Of a stretch of 6,315 bases of DNA, positions 1-5,421 are shown piece after piece. The stretch spans positions 1 through 6,315 of the forward strand of contig DASTWQ010000005.1 in the NCBI GenBank assembly GCA_035758545.1. The letters run 5' to 3'. The notes under the pieces were generated by a model. The model saw only the letters and a list, made by a program, of their open reading frames with translations. It made no database searches and was not told where the DNA came from. A program made the position numbers and the translations under genes. The stretch comes from JAFDVN01 sp035758545. GTDB taxonomy: Bacteria; Acidobacteriota; Holophagae; Holophagales; Holophagaceae. The stretch's first letter is position 1. Every line of letters starts with the position of its first letter.

Positions 1-597
1 CCCTACACCGAGCAGGACCAGGACCTCCTCCAGTTCGTCTCCACCCAGGCCGCCGCCGCCATCGAGCGCACCCGCCTCTTCGGCCGTCTGAGCCACCTCG
101 CGACCCACGATCCCCTCACCGGGCTGGCCAACCGCGCCACCCTGGAGGACAGGCTCCAGAGCGCCCTGGCCCGGGCCCGGCGGGACGGCAGCGGATTCGG
201 TCTGGTGTTCCTCGACATCGACGGATTCAAGGCGGTCAATGACCGCCTTGGCCACGCGGCGGGGGACGAGCTGCTGAAGCTCATCGCCAACCGCCTCAGG
301 CAGAGCGTCCGCGAATCCGACCTCGTCGCACGGCTCGGGGGCGACGAGTTCGTGGTGCTGTTGGAGCGGATCCAGCAGCCGGACCATGCCGGGCCGGTGG
401 TGGAGAAGCTCCGCCGGGCCCTCGCGGCCCCGTCGGGCCTGGAAGGCCAGACCGGGCCGGTCACCGCGAGTCTCGGCATCGCCCTCTATCCGCGGGACGC
501 CGCCGACGAGAAGGAGCTCATGCGCAAGGCCGACGAGGCCATGTACGCCGCCAAGCAGGCCGGCGGGGACCGCGCCCAGGCCGCCTGGGGCCGCTGA
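1..597 (+). CDS. GAF-GGDEF diguanylate cyclase, C-terminal part (5' end outside window)
   Basis: The reading frame is open from the first base to TGA at 595-597, giving 198 visible residues. Residues 1-24 (YTEQDQDLLQFVSTQAAAAIER) look like the last helix of a GAF sensory domain. A GGDEF domain follows: DPLTGLANR at 37-45, the metal-binding stretch FLDIDGFKAVND, and the active-site GGDEF at 113-117 (bases 337-351). RESD lies exactly five residues before GGDEF (bases 310-321), which fits the RxxD inhibitory I-site. The SLGIALYP and ADEAMYAAKQAGGDR motifs complete the domain. By family knowledge it makes cyclic di-GMP from two GTP and is probably feedback-inhibited by its product. No EAL domain follows. 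An internal ATG at 205 falls inside the domain and is not a credible start. What the GAF domain or any earlier N-terminal domains sense cannot be seen. Confidence 0.93.
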   Translation, partial: PYTEQDQDLLQFVSTQAAAAIERTRLFGRLSHLATHDPLTGLANRATLEDRLQSALARARRDGSGFGLVFLDIDGFKAVNDRLGHAAGDELLKLIANRLRQSVRESDLVARLGGDEFVVLLERIQQPDHAGPVVEKLRRALAAPSGLEGQTGPVTASLGIALYPRDAADEKELMRKADEAMYAAKQAGGDRAQAAWGR

Positions 598-617
598 GCA
601 GCGGCGCGGGCAGGGCA

Positions 618-635
618 CGGAAGATTCGCCTTCCG
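618..635 (+). terminator. Weak hairpin after the GGDEF gene
   Basis: CGGAAG (618-623) and CTTCCG (630-635) form a 6-bp inverted repeat with a six-base loop, about 20 bases after the GGDEF stop codon. There is no T-rich tail. The rest of the 110-base gap to the next gene shows no recognisable promoter. The hairpin could be a weak terminator or chance pairing in GC-rich sequence. Confidence 0.3.
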
Positions 636-707
636 CGCGCGGCGCCGTCATCGGCCCATCACACGGCTCCGCGAGGGTGGGGGCATCCCTTCACCCAGGA
701 GCCCCCC

Positions 708-2120
708 ATGCGGACGATCCGCCTCACCGCCCTCCTCGCCGTCCTCTGCGCCGCCGTCCCGGTGCAGGCCCAGGGCAGGCTGCTCGCCACCGCCGCCCTG
801 GATGGCGGCTACCAGGACCTCGCCCCCAGAACCTCGGCTCCGCTGGAAAATGGCGTCGCCGGCAACCTCCTGGGCGGCCTGGGATCCGGCCTGGCCTACG
901 CCGGCGGGAACACCTTCCTCGCCTTGCCCGACCGCGGCCCCAACGCGCTGAGCTACAACGCGGCACTGGACGACACCGCCTCCTACATCGACCGGTTCCA
1001 CAGCCTCTACCTCGCCCTGGCACCGAACGCCCCGGGCTCCGCCCTGCCCTTCACCCTCACCGCCTTCGCCACCGGCACCACGCTGCTGAGCAGCCGCCTG
1101 CCCCTGGCCTACGGCACCGGCGAGGGCCTCGGGGTGGGCTCCGGCGCGCCGGACCTGAACGCCCAGGACCGCACCCACTACTTCACCGGCCGGTCCGACG
1201 GCTTCGATCCCGCGCGTCCGTCCAACTGGATCTGGAATGCCCGGCTGGACCCCGAGAGCCTGCGGGTCTCCCGGGACGGCCGCAGCGTGTTCATCTCGGA
1301 CGAGTACGGGCCGAGCCTCTATGAGTTCGACCGCGCCACCGGGCGCCGCCTGCGTGCGATCCCCCTCCCCGCCCATCTGGCCGTGGCCCATCCCGCGCCC
1401 ACGGGCGACGCCGAGATCGCCGGCAACACCTCGGGCCGCCTTGCCAACAAGGGCATGGAGGGACTCGCCATCACGCCGGACGGACGGACCCTCGTCGGCG
1501 CGATGCAGAGCCCGCTGATCCAGGACGGCGGCAAGGGGGCGGGCGTCATCCGCCTCGTGGCGGTGGATCTCCGCACCGGCGCCACCCGGGAGTTCGCCTA
1601 TCCCCTGACCAACCTCGGCACCGCGTCCAAGCCGAAGTACACGACCGTGAGCGACATCGTCGCCATCAACGGGCATGAGTTCCTCGTGGACGAGCGGGAC
1701 GGGAAGGGGCTCGGGGACGGCTCCGTCGCCGTCTTCAAGCGGCTCTACCGGGTGGACCTCGCGGAAGCTCCGCAGGTCGGCGGCGTGGAGGGCGCCGAGG
1801 CGCTGGCCGCCCGCGCGGTCCCCAAGACCCAGGTGGTGGACCTGGTGGAAGTCCTCCAGGCCGCGGGGATCCCCGCCACCGAGATCCCGGCCAAGATCGA
1901 AGGCCTCGCCTTCGGGCCGGACCAGGTCCTGGACGGCGCCGCCGTGCACACCCTCTTCGTATCCTGCGACAACGACTTCCTGGGCATGGTGACGGACACC
2001 TACCACCCCCAGGGTGCGCCGAACCCGAGCCGGATGTTCGTCATCGGCTTCACGGACGCGGAGCTTCCGGGCTTCGAGCCTCAGGAGCTGGAGGACGGAG
2101 AGGGCTGCGGGCGCCGGTAG
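708..2120 (+). CDS. Secreted esterase-like/phytase-like (PF13449-type) beta-propeller protein
   Basis: The protein has 470 residues. ATG at 708 is preceded by AGGAG at 697-701 (six-base spacing), which supports this start. Residues 1-21 form a signal peptide: MRTIR, a hydrophobic core (LTALLAVLCAAV), and a probable cut after VQA. No lipobox surrounds the Cys, so export to the periplasm or outside is inferred. Segments typical of the 'esterase-like activity of phytase' family are visible: LALPDRGPN (71-79), ISDEYGPSLYEFDRATGR (196-213), NKGMEGLAITPDGRTL (247-262), a DERDGKG segment (328-334), KIEGLAFGPD (396-405) and LFVSCDNDF (416-424). Repeated acidic, aromatic and glycine-rich strands fit a beta-propeller. 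Family members are annotated as phosphoesterase or phytase-like, but substrates are mostly unproven; phosphate scavenging is one possibility. The gene stands alone, with a hairpin after its stop. Family call is strong; exact activity is uncertain. Confidence 0.88.
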   Translation: MRTIRLTALLAVLCAAVPVQAQGRLLATAALDGGYQDLAPRTSAPLENGVAGNLLGGLGSGLAYAGGNTFLALPDRGPNALSYNAALDDTASYIDRFHSLYLALAPNAPGSALPFTLTAFATGTTLLSSRLPLAYGTGEGLGVGSGAPDLNAQDRTHYFTGRSDGFDPARPSNWIWNARLDPESLRVSRDGRSVFISDEYGPSLYEFDRATGRRLRAIPLPAHLAVAHPAPTGDAEIAGNTSGRLANKGMEGLAITPDGRTLVGAMQSPLIQDGGKGAGVIRLVAVDLRTGATREFAYPLTNLGTASKPKYTTVSDIVAINGHEFLVDERDGKGLGDGSVAVFKRLYRVDLAEAPQVGGVEGAEALAARAVPKTQVVDLVEVLQAAGIPATEIPAKIEGLAFGPDQVLDGAAVHTLFVSCDNDFLGMVTDTYHPQGAPNPSRMFVIGFTDAELPGFEPQELEDGEGCGRR

Positions 2121-2137
2121 CACCCCCCAGAATGCGT

Positions 2138-2162
2138 GCGGGCCGCCCAAAGGGCGGCCCGC
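2138..2162. terminator. Bidirectional hairpin between convergent genes
   Basis: An 11-bp perfect stem (GCGGGCCGCCC at 2138-2148, GGGCGGCCCGC at 2152-2162) closes an AAA loop. It starts 17 bases after the phytase-like gene's stop and ends 21 bases before the end of the convergent yebC gene, so it can serve both. Neither strand has a clear U tract, so termination would rest on the very GC-rich stem or on Rho. Confidence 0.7.
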
Positions 2163-2183
2163 GCTCTGGAAGGATCGGGCGGT

Positions 2184-2915
2184 CTACTCCTCGGGCTCGT
2201 CGTAGACGGCGTTGTGCCACATGTTCTGGACGTCGTCGTTGTCCTCCACCAGGTCCACGAACTTTAGGAAGGACTTCAGCTTGTCGGGGCCCAGCTCCAC
2301 CGTGGCGCTGGGGGCCATGATGAGCTTGGCCTCGATGACCGGCAGGCCTGCGGCATCCACGGCCTTCTTGACCTCCTCGTAGGCGTCGGGGCTGGTCTGG
2401 ATCACCCAGGCGCCCCCCTCGTCCTTCACGTCGTCAGCGCCGGCCTCCAGCGCCACCTCCATGACCTTGTCCTCGGCCACCTCGGGATCCACCACGATCT
2501 GGCCCTGCTTGGCGTAGAGGTAGGTCGCGCTGCCGGAGGTGCCCAGCTCGCCGCCGAACTTGGCGAAGTAGGAGCGGATCTCGGGTGTCGTCCGGTTCTT
2601 GTTGTCCGTCATGGCCTCGATGATGATGGCCACGCCGCCGGGGAAACGGCCCTCGTAGGTCACTTCCTCGTAGGTCACGCCTTCGAGCTCGCCGGTGCCC
2701 TTCTTGATGGCGCGCTCCCAGTTGTCCTTGGGCATGTTGGCGCCCTTGGCCTGGTCCACGGCGAGGCGGAGGCGGGGGTTGGCGCCGATGTCGCCGCCAC
2801 CCAGCCGGGCCGCGACGGTGATCTCCTTGAGGATCTTCGTCCAGAGCTTGCCCCGCTTGGCGTCGAGGGCGCCCTTCTTGTGCTTGATGGTGGACCATTT
2901 ATTGTGGCCGGACAT
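2184..2915 (-). CDS. yebC: YebC/PmpR (TACO1) family protein
   Basis: The protein has 243 residues, the usual length for the family. The N-terminal signature is clear: MSGHNKWSTIKHKKGALDAKRGKLWTKILKEI (1-32), then GGGDIGANPRLRLAVDQAKGANMPKDNWERAIKKGTG (39-75). The middle domain contains VTYEGRFPGGVAIIIEAMTDNKNRT, and the C-terminal domain ends in a strongly acidic tail (DEPEE). ATG at 2913-2915 is preceded on its strand by GGAGA (2921-2925) at five-base spacing. Family members were first described as transcriptional regulators (PmpR). Other work on mitochondrial TACO1 and bacterial YebC-type proteins points to a role on the ribosome, including help through proline stretches. This sequence alone does not say which role applies. 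It lies 52 bases downstream of the membrane TPR gene on the same strand, so co-transcription is likely. Its stop faces the shared hairpin at 2138-2162. Confidence 0.96.
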   Translation of the reverse strand: MSGHNKWSTIKHKKGALDAKRGKLWTKILKEITVAARLGGGDIGANPRLRLAVDQAKGANMPKDNWERAIKKGTGELEGVTYEEVTYEGRFPGGVAIIIEAMTDNKNRTTPEIRSYFAKFGGELGTSGSATYLYAKQGQIVVDPEVAEDKVMEVALEAGADDVKDEGGAWVIQTSPDAYEEVKKAVDAAGLPVIEAKLIMAPSATVELGPDKLKSFLKFVDLVEDNDDVQNMWHNAVYDEPEE

Positions 2916-2967
2916 CGTTCTCTCCAGGTTCCGGGTGACGGGGATGCGAAGGTGGGTCAGGTCGGGG

Positions 2968-3717
2968 TCAGCCGCGCATCATGCGGCGGCTCATGCGGGC
3001 GAAGGGGGGCGGCTCCTGCATGATCTTGGGGCGCTCGAGCATGAACTGGTACCACTGCTCGCCGTAGACGGACATCTTCATGGGCTTCGCGTTCTGGAGG
3101 AGGTTGCGGTTCTTCTCCAGCCGCTCGTCCCCGCTGAGCACCTTCAGGCCCCTGTTGATGACGTCGATGGCGCCGTCGCGGTCACCCATCTCGTTGAGGA
3201 CGTAGGCGTAGACGCCATAGAGCAGGCTCTCCTTCTTGCCGGCCTTGAGGGCCAGGTCGAAGGTCTCCCTGGCCTGCTTCCTCTGGCCGCGCTTCCACTG
3301 CAGGATGCCGAGCATCGCCTTGGCGACGTAGTGCTGCATGGTGGCGGCCTTGAGCAGGGGCTCGGCCTCCTCGGTGCGCCCCTGCAGGTAGCGAAGGATG
3401 CCGATCTGGCCGTCGATGGCTCCCTTGATCAGGAATTGGCGCTTGCCGAGGGCGTAGCCCTCCTTCATCACCTCGATGGCCTCATCCAGCTTCCGGTTGC
3501 GCATGGCCTCGGAGCGCACAGCCTCGCCGCCCATCTTCTCGCCGGCCTTCGCCATGATCGCCTCGAGCGCCGCCTGGGTGCGGCGACCCAGCCACACGAA
3601 GAGGGCGAAGCCGCCCACGAGCCCCATGGGCACCGAGATCCACAGGGAGATCTTCAGCAGGCTGGACAGCAGGATCACGGCAAGGGCGAGGCCCAGGCCG
3701 AGCAGGAGGTTGATCAC
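2968..3717 (-). CDS. Membrane-anchored TPR-like protein of unknown function
   Basis: The chosen start is GTG at 3715-3717, giving 249 residues, because GGAG at 3723-3726 sits five bases ahead of it. A TTG at 3748-3750 would add 11 residues (MARAGPAPGAR) but has only a poor ribosome-binding site. From GTG, the protein opens with two hydrophobic helices (about 2-22 and 27-44) ending in LGRRTQ, which suggests a hairpin membrane anchor with the rest in the cytoplasm. A linker (45-75) leads into helical repeats resembling TPRs: LDEAIEVMKEGYALGKRQ (77-94), AEPLLKAATMQHYVAKAML (118-136), ARETFDLALKAGKKES (149-164) and DGAIDVINRGLKVLSGDERL (181-200). The C-terminus is unusual: EPPPFARMSRRMMRG, with PPP at 236-238. 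TPR proteins are normally protein-binding scaffolds; no enzyme motif is seen. Its position between ybeY and yebC suggests, without proof, a link to translation or membrane protein biogenesis. Confidence 0.82.
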   Translation of the reverse strand: MINLLLGLGLALAVILLSSLLKISLWISVPMGLVGGFALFVWLGRRTQAALEAIMAKAGEKMGGEAVRSEAMRNRKLDEAIEVMKEGYALGKRQFLIKGAIDGQIGILRYLQGRTEEAEPLLKAATMQHYVAKAMLGILQWKRGQRKQARETFDLALKAGKKESLLYGVYAYVLNEMGDRDGAIDVINRGLKVLSGDERLEKNRNLLQNAKPMKMSVYGEQWYQFMLERPKIMQEPPPFARMSRRMMRG

Positions 3718-3784
3718 GCGGGCTCCGGGTGCAGGCCCCGCTCGGGCCAAAGCCCTAGCTTATCGAGCCCGGGGCGCCCCCGCC

Positions 3785-3817
3785 ACGGCGGAAGGCGGTC
3801 ATCCCGCCTTCCGCCGT
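3785..3817 (-). terminator. 14-bp hairpin between ybeY and the TPR gene
   Basis: Bases 3785-3798 and 3804-3817 are perfect reverse complements (ACGGCGGAAGGCGG against CCGCCTTCCGCCGT) around the five-base loop TCATC. The hairpin begins seven bases past the ybeY stop on the minus strand. No T-rich tail follows. It may end the ybeY transcript, or reduce read-through into the TPR-yebC pair. No convincing promoter for that pair was found in the remaining roughly 70 bases, so partial read-through is plausible. Confidence 0.65.
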
Positions 3818-3823
3818 CGGCCT

Positions 3824-4570
3824 TCAGGCGATGACGGGGCTGCGCAGGCTCGGCACCTTGCGGCGGACGACCTTCCGGACCACCGGTCCCTCGCCCTTCC
3901 TGGGGCGGCCGGGCCGACGGGGCGCCTGGCCCTCGCCGAGCAGGATGGGCTTCACCGCCCGGACCTTCTTGCGGACGGACCGCTTCCGGGCCTTGGCTTT
4001 CTTCTCTTCCGACTTGCGGGCCAGGGCCGCGGCGGCGCGCCCGGTGACCACCTTGCGGGTGCCGTCCTTCAGGACCTTCACCCGGGAGCCGGCCTTGCGA
4101 CCGCGCTTCAGGGACATGGGCAGCGGCGCCTCGCCGAGCAGTTCCTGCTCGAGCTGAGACTGCAGCGCGAGCATCTCGCCGTTGTCCTTTTCGTGATCGT
4201 ATCCGCACAGATGGAGGAAACCATGGATCACGAGCGTCTCCACTTCGCGCCGGCGGCTCACGCTCAGTTTCTTCGCCATCTTCTCGGCGACCGGAAGGCT
4301 GATCACGATGTCGCCGAGGTGAGGGAATTCCCCTTTGCCGGCCTCAGTCGGGAAGCTGAGCACGTCGGTGGTCATGTTCTTCCCGCGATGCTCTCGGTTC
4401 AGCTTCTTCATGCCCCGATCATCGACATAGGTGATGCTAACGCCCATGGCATGGGGAGCCAGCCGATCCCGGAGGCTCCTGATGAGATCACCCAGGGATT
4501 TCTCGGAGGGCCCGCGAAGCTTGCTGCGGGAGGACCAGTCGATCTGGAAAGGAACACTCGCGCCCGCCAT
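3824..4570 (-). CDS. ybeY: YbeY rRNA-processing endoribonuclease with long basic C-terminal tail
   Basis: The protein has 248 residues; the family is usually about 150-180. ATG at 4568-4570 follows GGAGGG (4578-4583) at seven-base spacing. Residues 1-150 form the YbeY domain: VSITYVDDRGMKKLNREHRGKNMTTDVLSFP (44-74), LGDIVIS (85-91) and the metal-binding HGFLHLCGYDH (His116, His120, His126). In other bacteria this single-strand-specific RNase matures 16S rRNA and takes part in ribosome quality control. The tail, residues 151-248, has 34 Lys or Arg and only 5 Asp or Glu by my count. It includes KKAKARKRSVRKKVRAVK (190-207) and RRPGRPRKG (218-226), which resembles an AT-hook. It is probably disordered and nucleic-acid binding. 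The gene is first in the minus-strand cluster and is driven by its own likely promoter at 4604-4632. The frame stays open through the tail, so the extension is not an annotation artefact. Confidence 0.95.
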   Translation of the reverse strand: MAGASVPFQIDWSSRSKLRGPSEKSLGDLIRSLRDRLAPHAMGVSITYVDDRGMKKLNREHRGKNMTTDVLSFPTEAGKGEFPHLGDIVISLPVAEKMAKKLSVSRRREVETLVIHGFLHLCGYDHEKDNGEMLALQSQLEQELLGEAPLPMSLKRGRKAGSRVKVLKDGTRKVVTGRAAAALARKSEEKKAKARKRSVRKKVRAVKPILLGEGQAPRRPGRPRKGEGPVVRKVVRRKVPSLRSPVIA

Positions 4571-4603
4571 GGCTCATCCCTCCACAAGATGTTCAACTCT
4601 CCC

Positions 4604-4632
4604 AGTATTTCCTGCGACGTTCTGGCTGTCAA
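4604..4632 (-). promoter_or_regulatory. Sigma70-type promoter for ybeY
   Basis: On the minus strand, TTGACA (4627-4632) is a perfect -35 box. AATACT (4604-4609) matches four of six -10 bases, and the spacing is exactly 17 bases. Transcription should begin near 4597, leaving a leader of about 27 bases that contains the GGAGGG ribosome-binding site at 4578-4583. This is the best promoter match I found in the window. It was read by eye and not scored. Confidence 0.68.
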
Positions 4633-4708
4633 CTCGTTCTGGCCATAGAGACAGTAATTTCATTCATTTTTTACCACTTGATTTTTACCGATATCAACTC
4701 AGGGCTCT

Positions 4709-4718
4709 CCCCCCCCCC
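4709..4718. repeat. Homopolymer run of ten C
   Basis: Ten consecutive C occupy 4709-4718, flanked by GGGCTCT and GGACC, about 73 bases upstream of the rsmG start. Such tracts are prone to polymerase slippage and also to sequencing length error. Confidence 0.95.
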
Positions 4719-4753
4719 GGACCCTGGCCTTCTCATGACCGGTGCGGTTTTTT

Positions 4754-4769
4754 CTCCAGGCCTCCAGGC
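4754..4769 (+). repeat. Tandem 8-bp repeat in the rsmG leader
   Basis: CTCCAGGC occurs twice in direct succession (4754-4761 and 4762-4769) just before the ATG at 4771. Each copy carries an AGG that could act as a weak ribosome-binding element for the small ORF or gene downstream. Confidence 0.8.
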
Positions 4770-4770
4770 G

Positions 4771-4794
4771 ATGTCTGGCATCCTGGCCGGATGA
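4771..4794 (+). other. Possible seven-codon leader ORF overlapping the rsmG start
   Basis: ATG at 4771-4773 opens a frame encoding MSGILAG, ending with TGA at 4792-4794. That TGA overlaps the rsmG ATG at 4791-4793 in the arrangement ATGA, which is typical of translational coupling. AGG at 4758-4760 lies ten bases ahead, a weak but usable ribosome-binding site. rsmG itself has no good site of its own, so coupling is possible. It could equally be chance, since short ORFs are common. Confidence 0.25.
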
Positions 4795-5369
4795 TCCCGC
4801 GCCTTCCCCCGGAGCTGGAACCCGCCCTCCAGGCCTGGCTCACCCTGCTGGACCGCTGGAACCGCACCCACGCCCTGACGGCCCTGCCCCCAGAGGCCCG
4901 CTGGGAGGAGCTGGTGCAGGATCCGGCCGCGCTCCTGCCCGGATTGAACCAACTCCCTTCCGGTTCAATCGTTGCGGACCTGGGCACCGGCATGGGCTCC
5001 CCGGCGGTGGTGCTGGCCCTGGCCCGGCCGGACCTCCGCATCCTCGGCGTGGATGCCTCCGCCAAGAAGCTGGCCTTTCTCCGCCAGAGCGCCCTGGAAC
5101 TGGGGCTCAGGAACCTGGAGGCCGTGCATGGGCGCTTCGAGTCCCTGCCCGCCCTCGGGGCCGACCTCGGGGTGGCCAAGGCTCTGGCTCCCCTGGACCA
5201 GCTGGCGGGCTGGTGGGCCCGGCATGCCCGGCCCGGGGCGCCGCTGCTCGCCCTGAAAGGGCCGGGCTGGCGCGCCGAGGCGATGCCGCCGGGCTGGCGG
5301 ATCGAGGCCGGCCCCTACCGGCTCCCCACCCGGGGGGACCGGGTGCTGCTGACGCTCACGCAGGCCTGA
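4791..5369 (+). CDS. rsmG: 16S rRNA (guanine-527 N7)-methyltransferase RsmG/GidB
   Basis: From ATG at 4791 the protein has 192 residues, slightly shorter than the E. coli protein (about 207). Family features are LTLLDRWNRTHALTAL (17-32, matching the W-N-x-x-x-N-L-T region), the SAM-binding motif IVADLGTGMGSPAVVLAL (60-77), GVDASAKKLAFLRQSALELGLRNLEAVHGRFESL (86-119), AKALAPLDQLAGWW (129-142) and LLALKG (152-157). The enzyme uses SAM to methylate G527 in the 530 loop of 16S rRNA; its loss gives low-level streptomycin resistance in several bacteria. Several positions deviate from the usual pattern: GSPAV instead of GFPG, ALT instead of NLT, and AKALA where SRAxA is common. The frame is open further upstream, but no better start exists. 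The ribosome-binding site is poor. It is divergent from ybeY and convergent with the LysM gene. Confidence 0.88.
   Translation: MIPRLPPELEPALQAWLTLLDRWNRTHALTALPPEARWEELVQDPAALLPGLNQLPSGSIVADLGTGMGSPAVVLALARPDLRILGVDASAKKLAFLRQSALELGLRNLEAVHGRFESLPALGADLGVAKALAPLDQLAGWWARHARPGAPLLALKGPGWRAEAMPPGWRIEAGPYRLPTRGDRVLLTLTQA
4942..4970 (+). repeat. 9-bp inverted repeat inside rsmG
   Basis: GATTGAACC (4942-4950) and GGTTCAATC (4962-4970) pair perfectly around an 11-base loop. The codons here (TTG, AAC, CAA, CCT, GGT, TCA, GTT) are less GC-rich than the rest of the gene. The repeat encodes residues 51-60, just before the SAM-binding motif. Confidence 0.75.
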
Positions 5370-5374
5370 ACGCG

Positions 5375-5400
5375 AGAAGGGCCCCTCCCGGGGCCCTTCT
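5375..5400. terminator. Bidirectional hairpin between rsmG and the LysM gene
   Basis: An 11-bp perfect stem (AGAAGGGCCCC at 5375-5385, GGGGCCCTTCT at 5390-5400) encloses the loop TCCC. It begins five bases after the rsmG stop and ends 21 bases before the stop of the convergent LysM gene. The outer AGAA/TTCT pairs give a short A-rich and T-rich flank on each strand, but there is no extended U tract. Confidence 0.8.
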
Positions 5401-5421
5401 ACGACGTTCAGGTCAGATCCC

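Larger units (their letters stand above)
4633..4770. other. AT-rich divergent intergenic region upstream of rsmG
   Basis: This is the longest gene-free interval, within the 220 bases between the divergent ybeY and rsmG starts. Bases 4650-4700 are strikingly AT-rich for this genome, with runs such as ATTTTTT and ATTTTTACC. The rsmG promoter presumably lies here, but I found no plus-strand -35/-10 pair worth calling: TTGATT at 4678-4683 has no partner at 16-18 bases. The right half holds a C10 tract and a tandem repeat, listed separately. Confidence 0.5.

Noticed and set aside
386..1324. A 312-codon plus-strand frame spanning the GGDEF end and the phytase-like start
   Set aside because: It is an Arg/Pro-rich out-of-frame translation across two real genes, without recognisable motifs.
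648..2150. A 500-codon minus-strand open frame opposite the phytase-like gene
   Set aside because: It lies fully antisense to a gene with a signal peptide, ribosome-binding site and family motifs. Its product is low-complexity Gly/Ala/Val/Glu sequence typical of the reverse strand of GC-rich genes.
2651..2678. Direct repeat CCTCGTAGGTCAC in yebC
   Set aside because: It encodes VTYEEVTYEG, part of the conserved YebC middle region, so the repeat reflects the protein sequence.
3718..3750. TTG at 3748-3750 as the start of the TPR gene
   Set aside because: Its upstream sequence gives only a weak ribosome-binding site, whereas GTG at 3715-3717 has GGAG at ideal spacing and starts right at the membrane helix.
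2695..4648. Long plus-strand open frames opposite yebC, the TPR gene and ybeY
   Set aside because: They run antisense to three well-supported genes, have no domain motifs or ribosome-binding sites, and are expected in GC-rich DNA with few stop codons.
4431..4790. Extending rsmG upstream to 4431 in the same open frame
   Set aside because: The extension would overlap ybeY antisense and cross the ybeY promoter and the C10 tract, and its translation does not resemble RsmG. The ATG at 4791 gives a normal family length.
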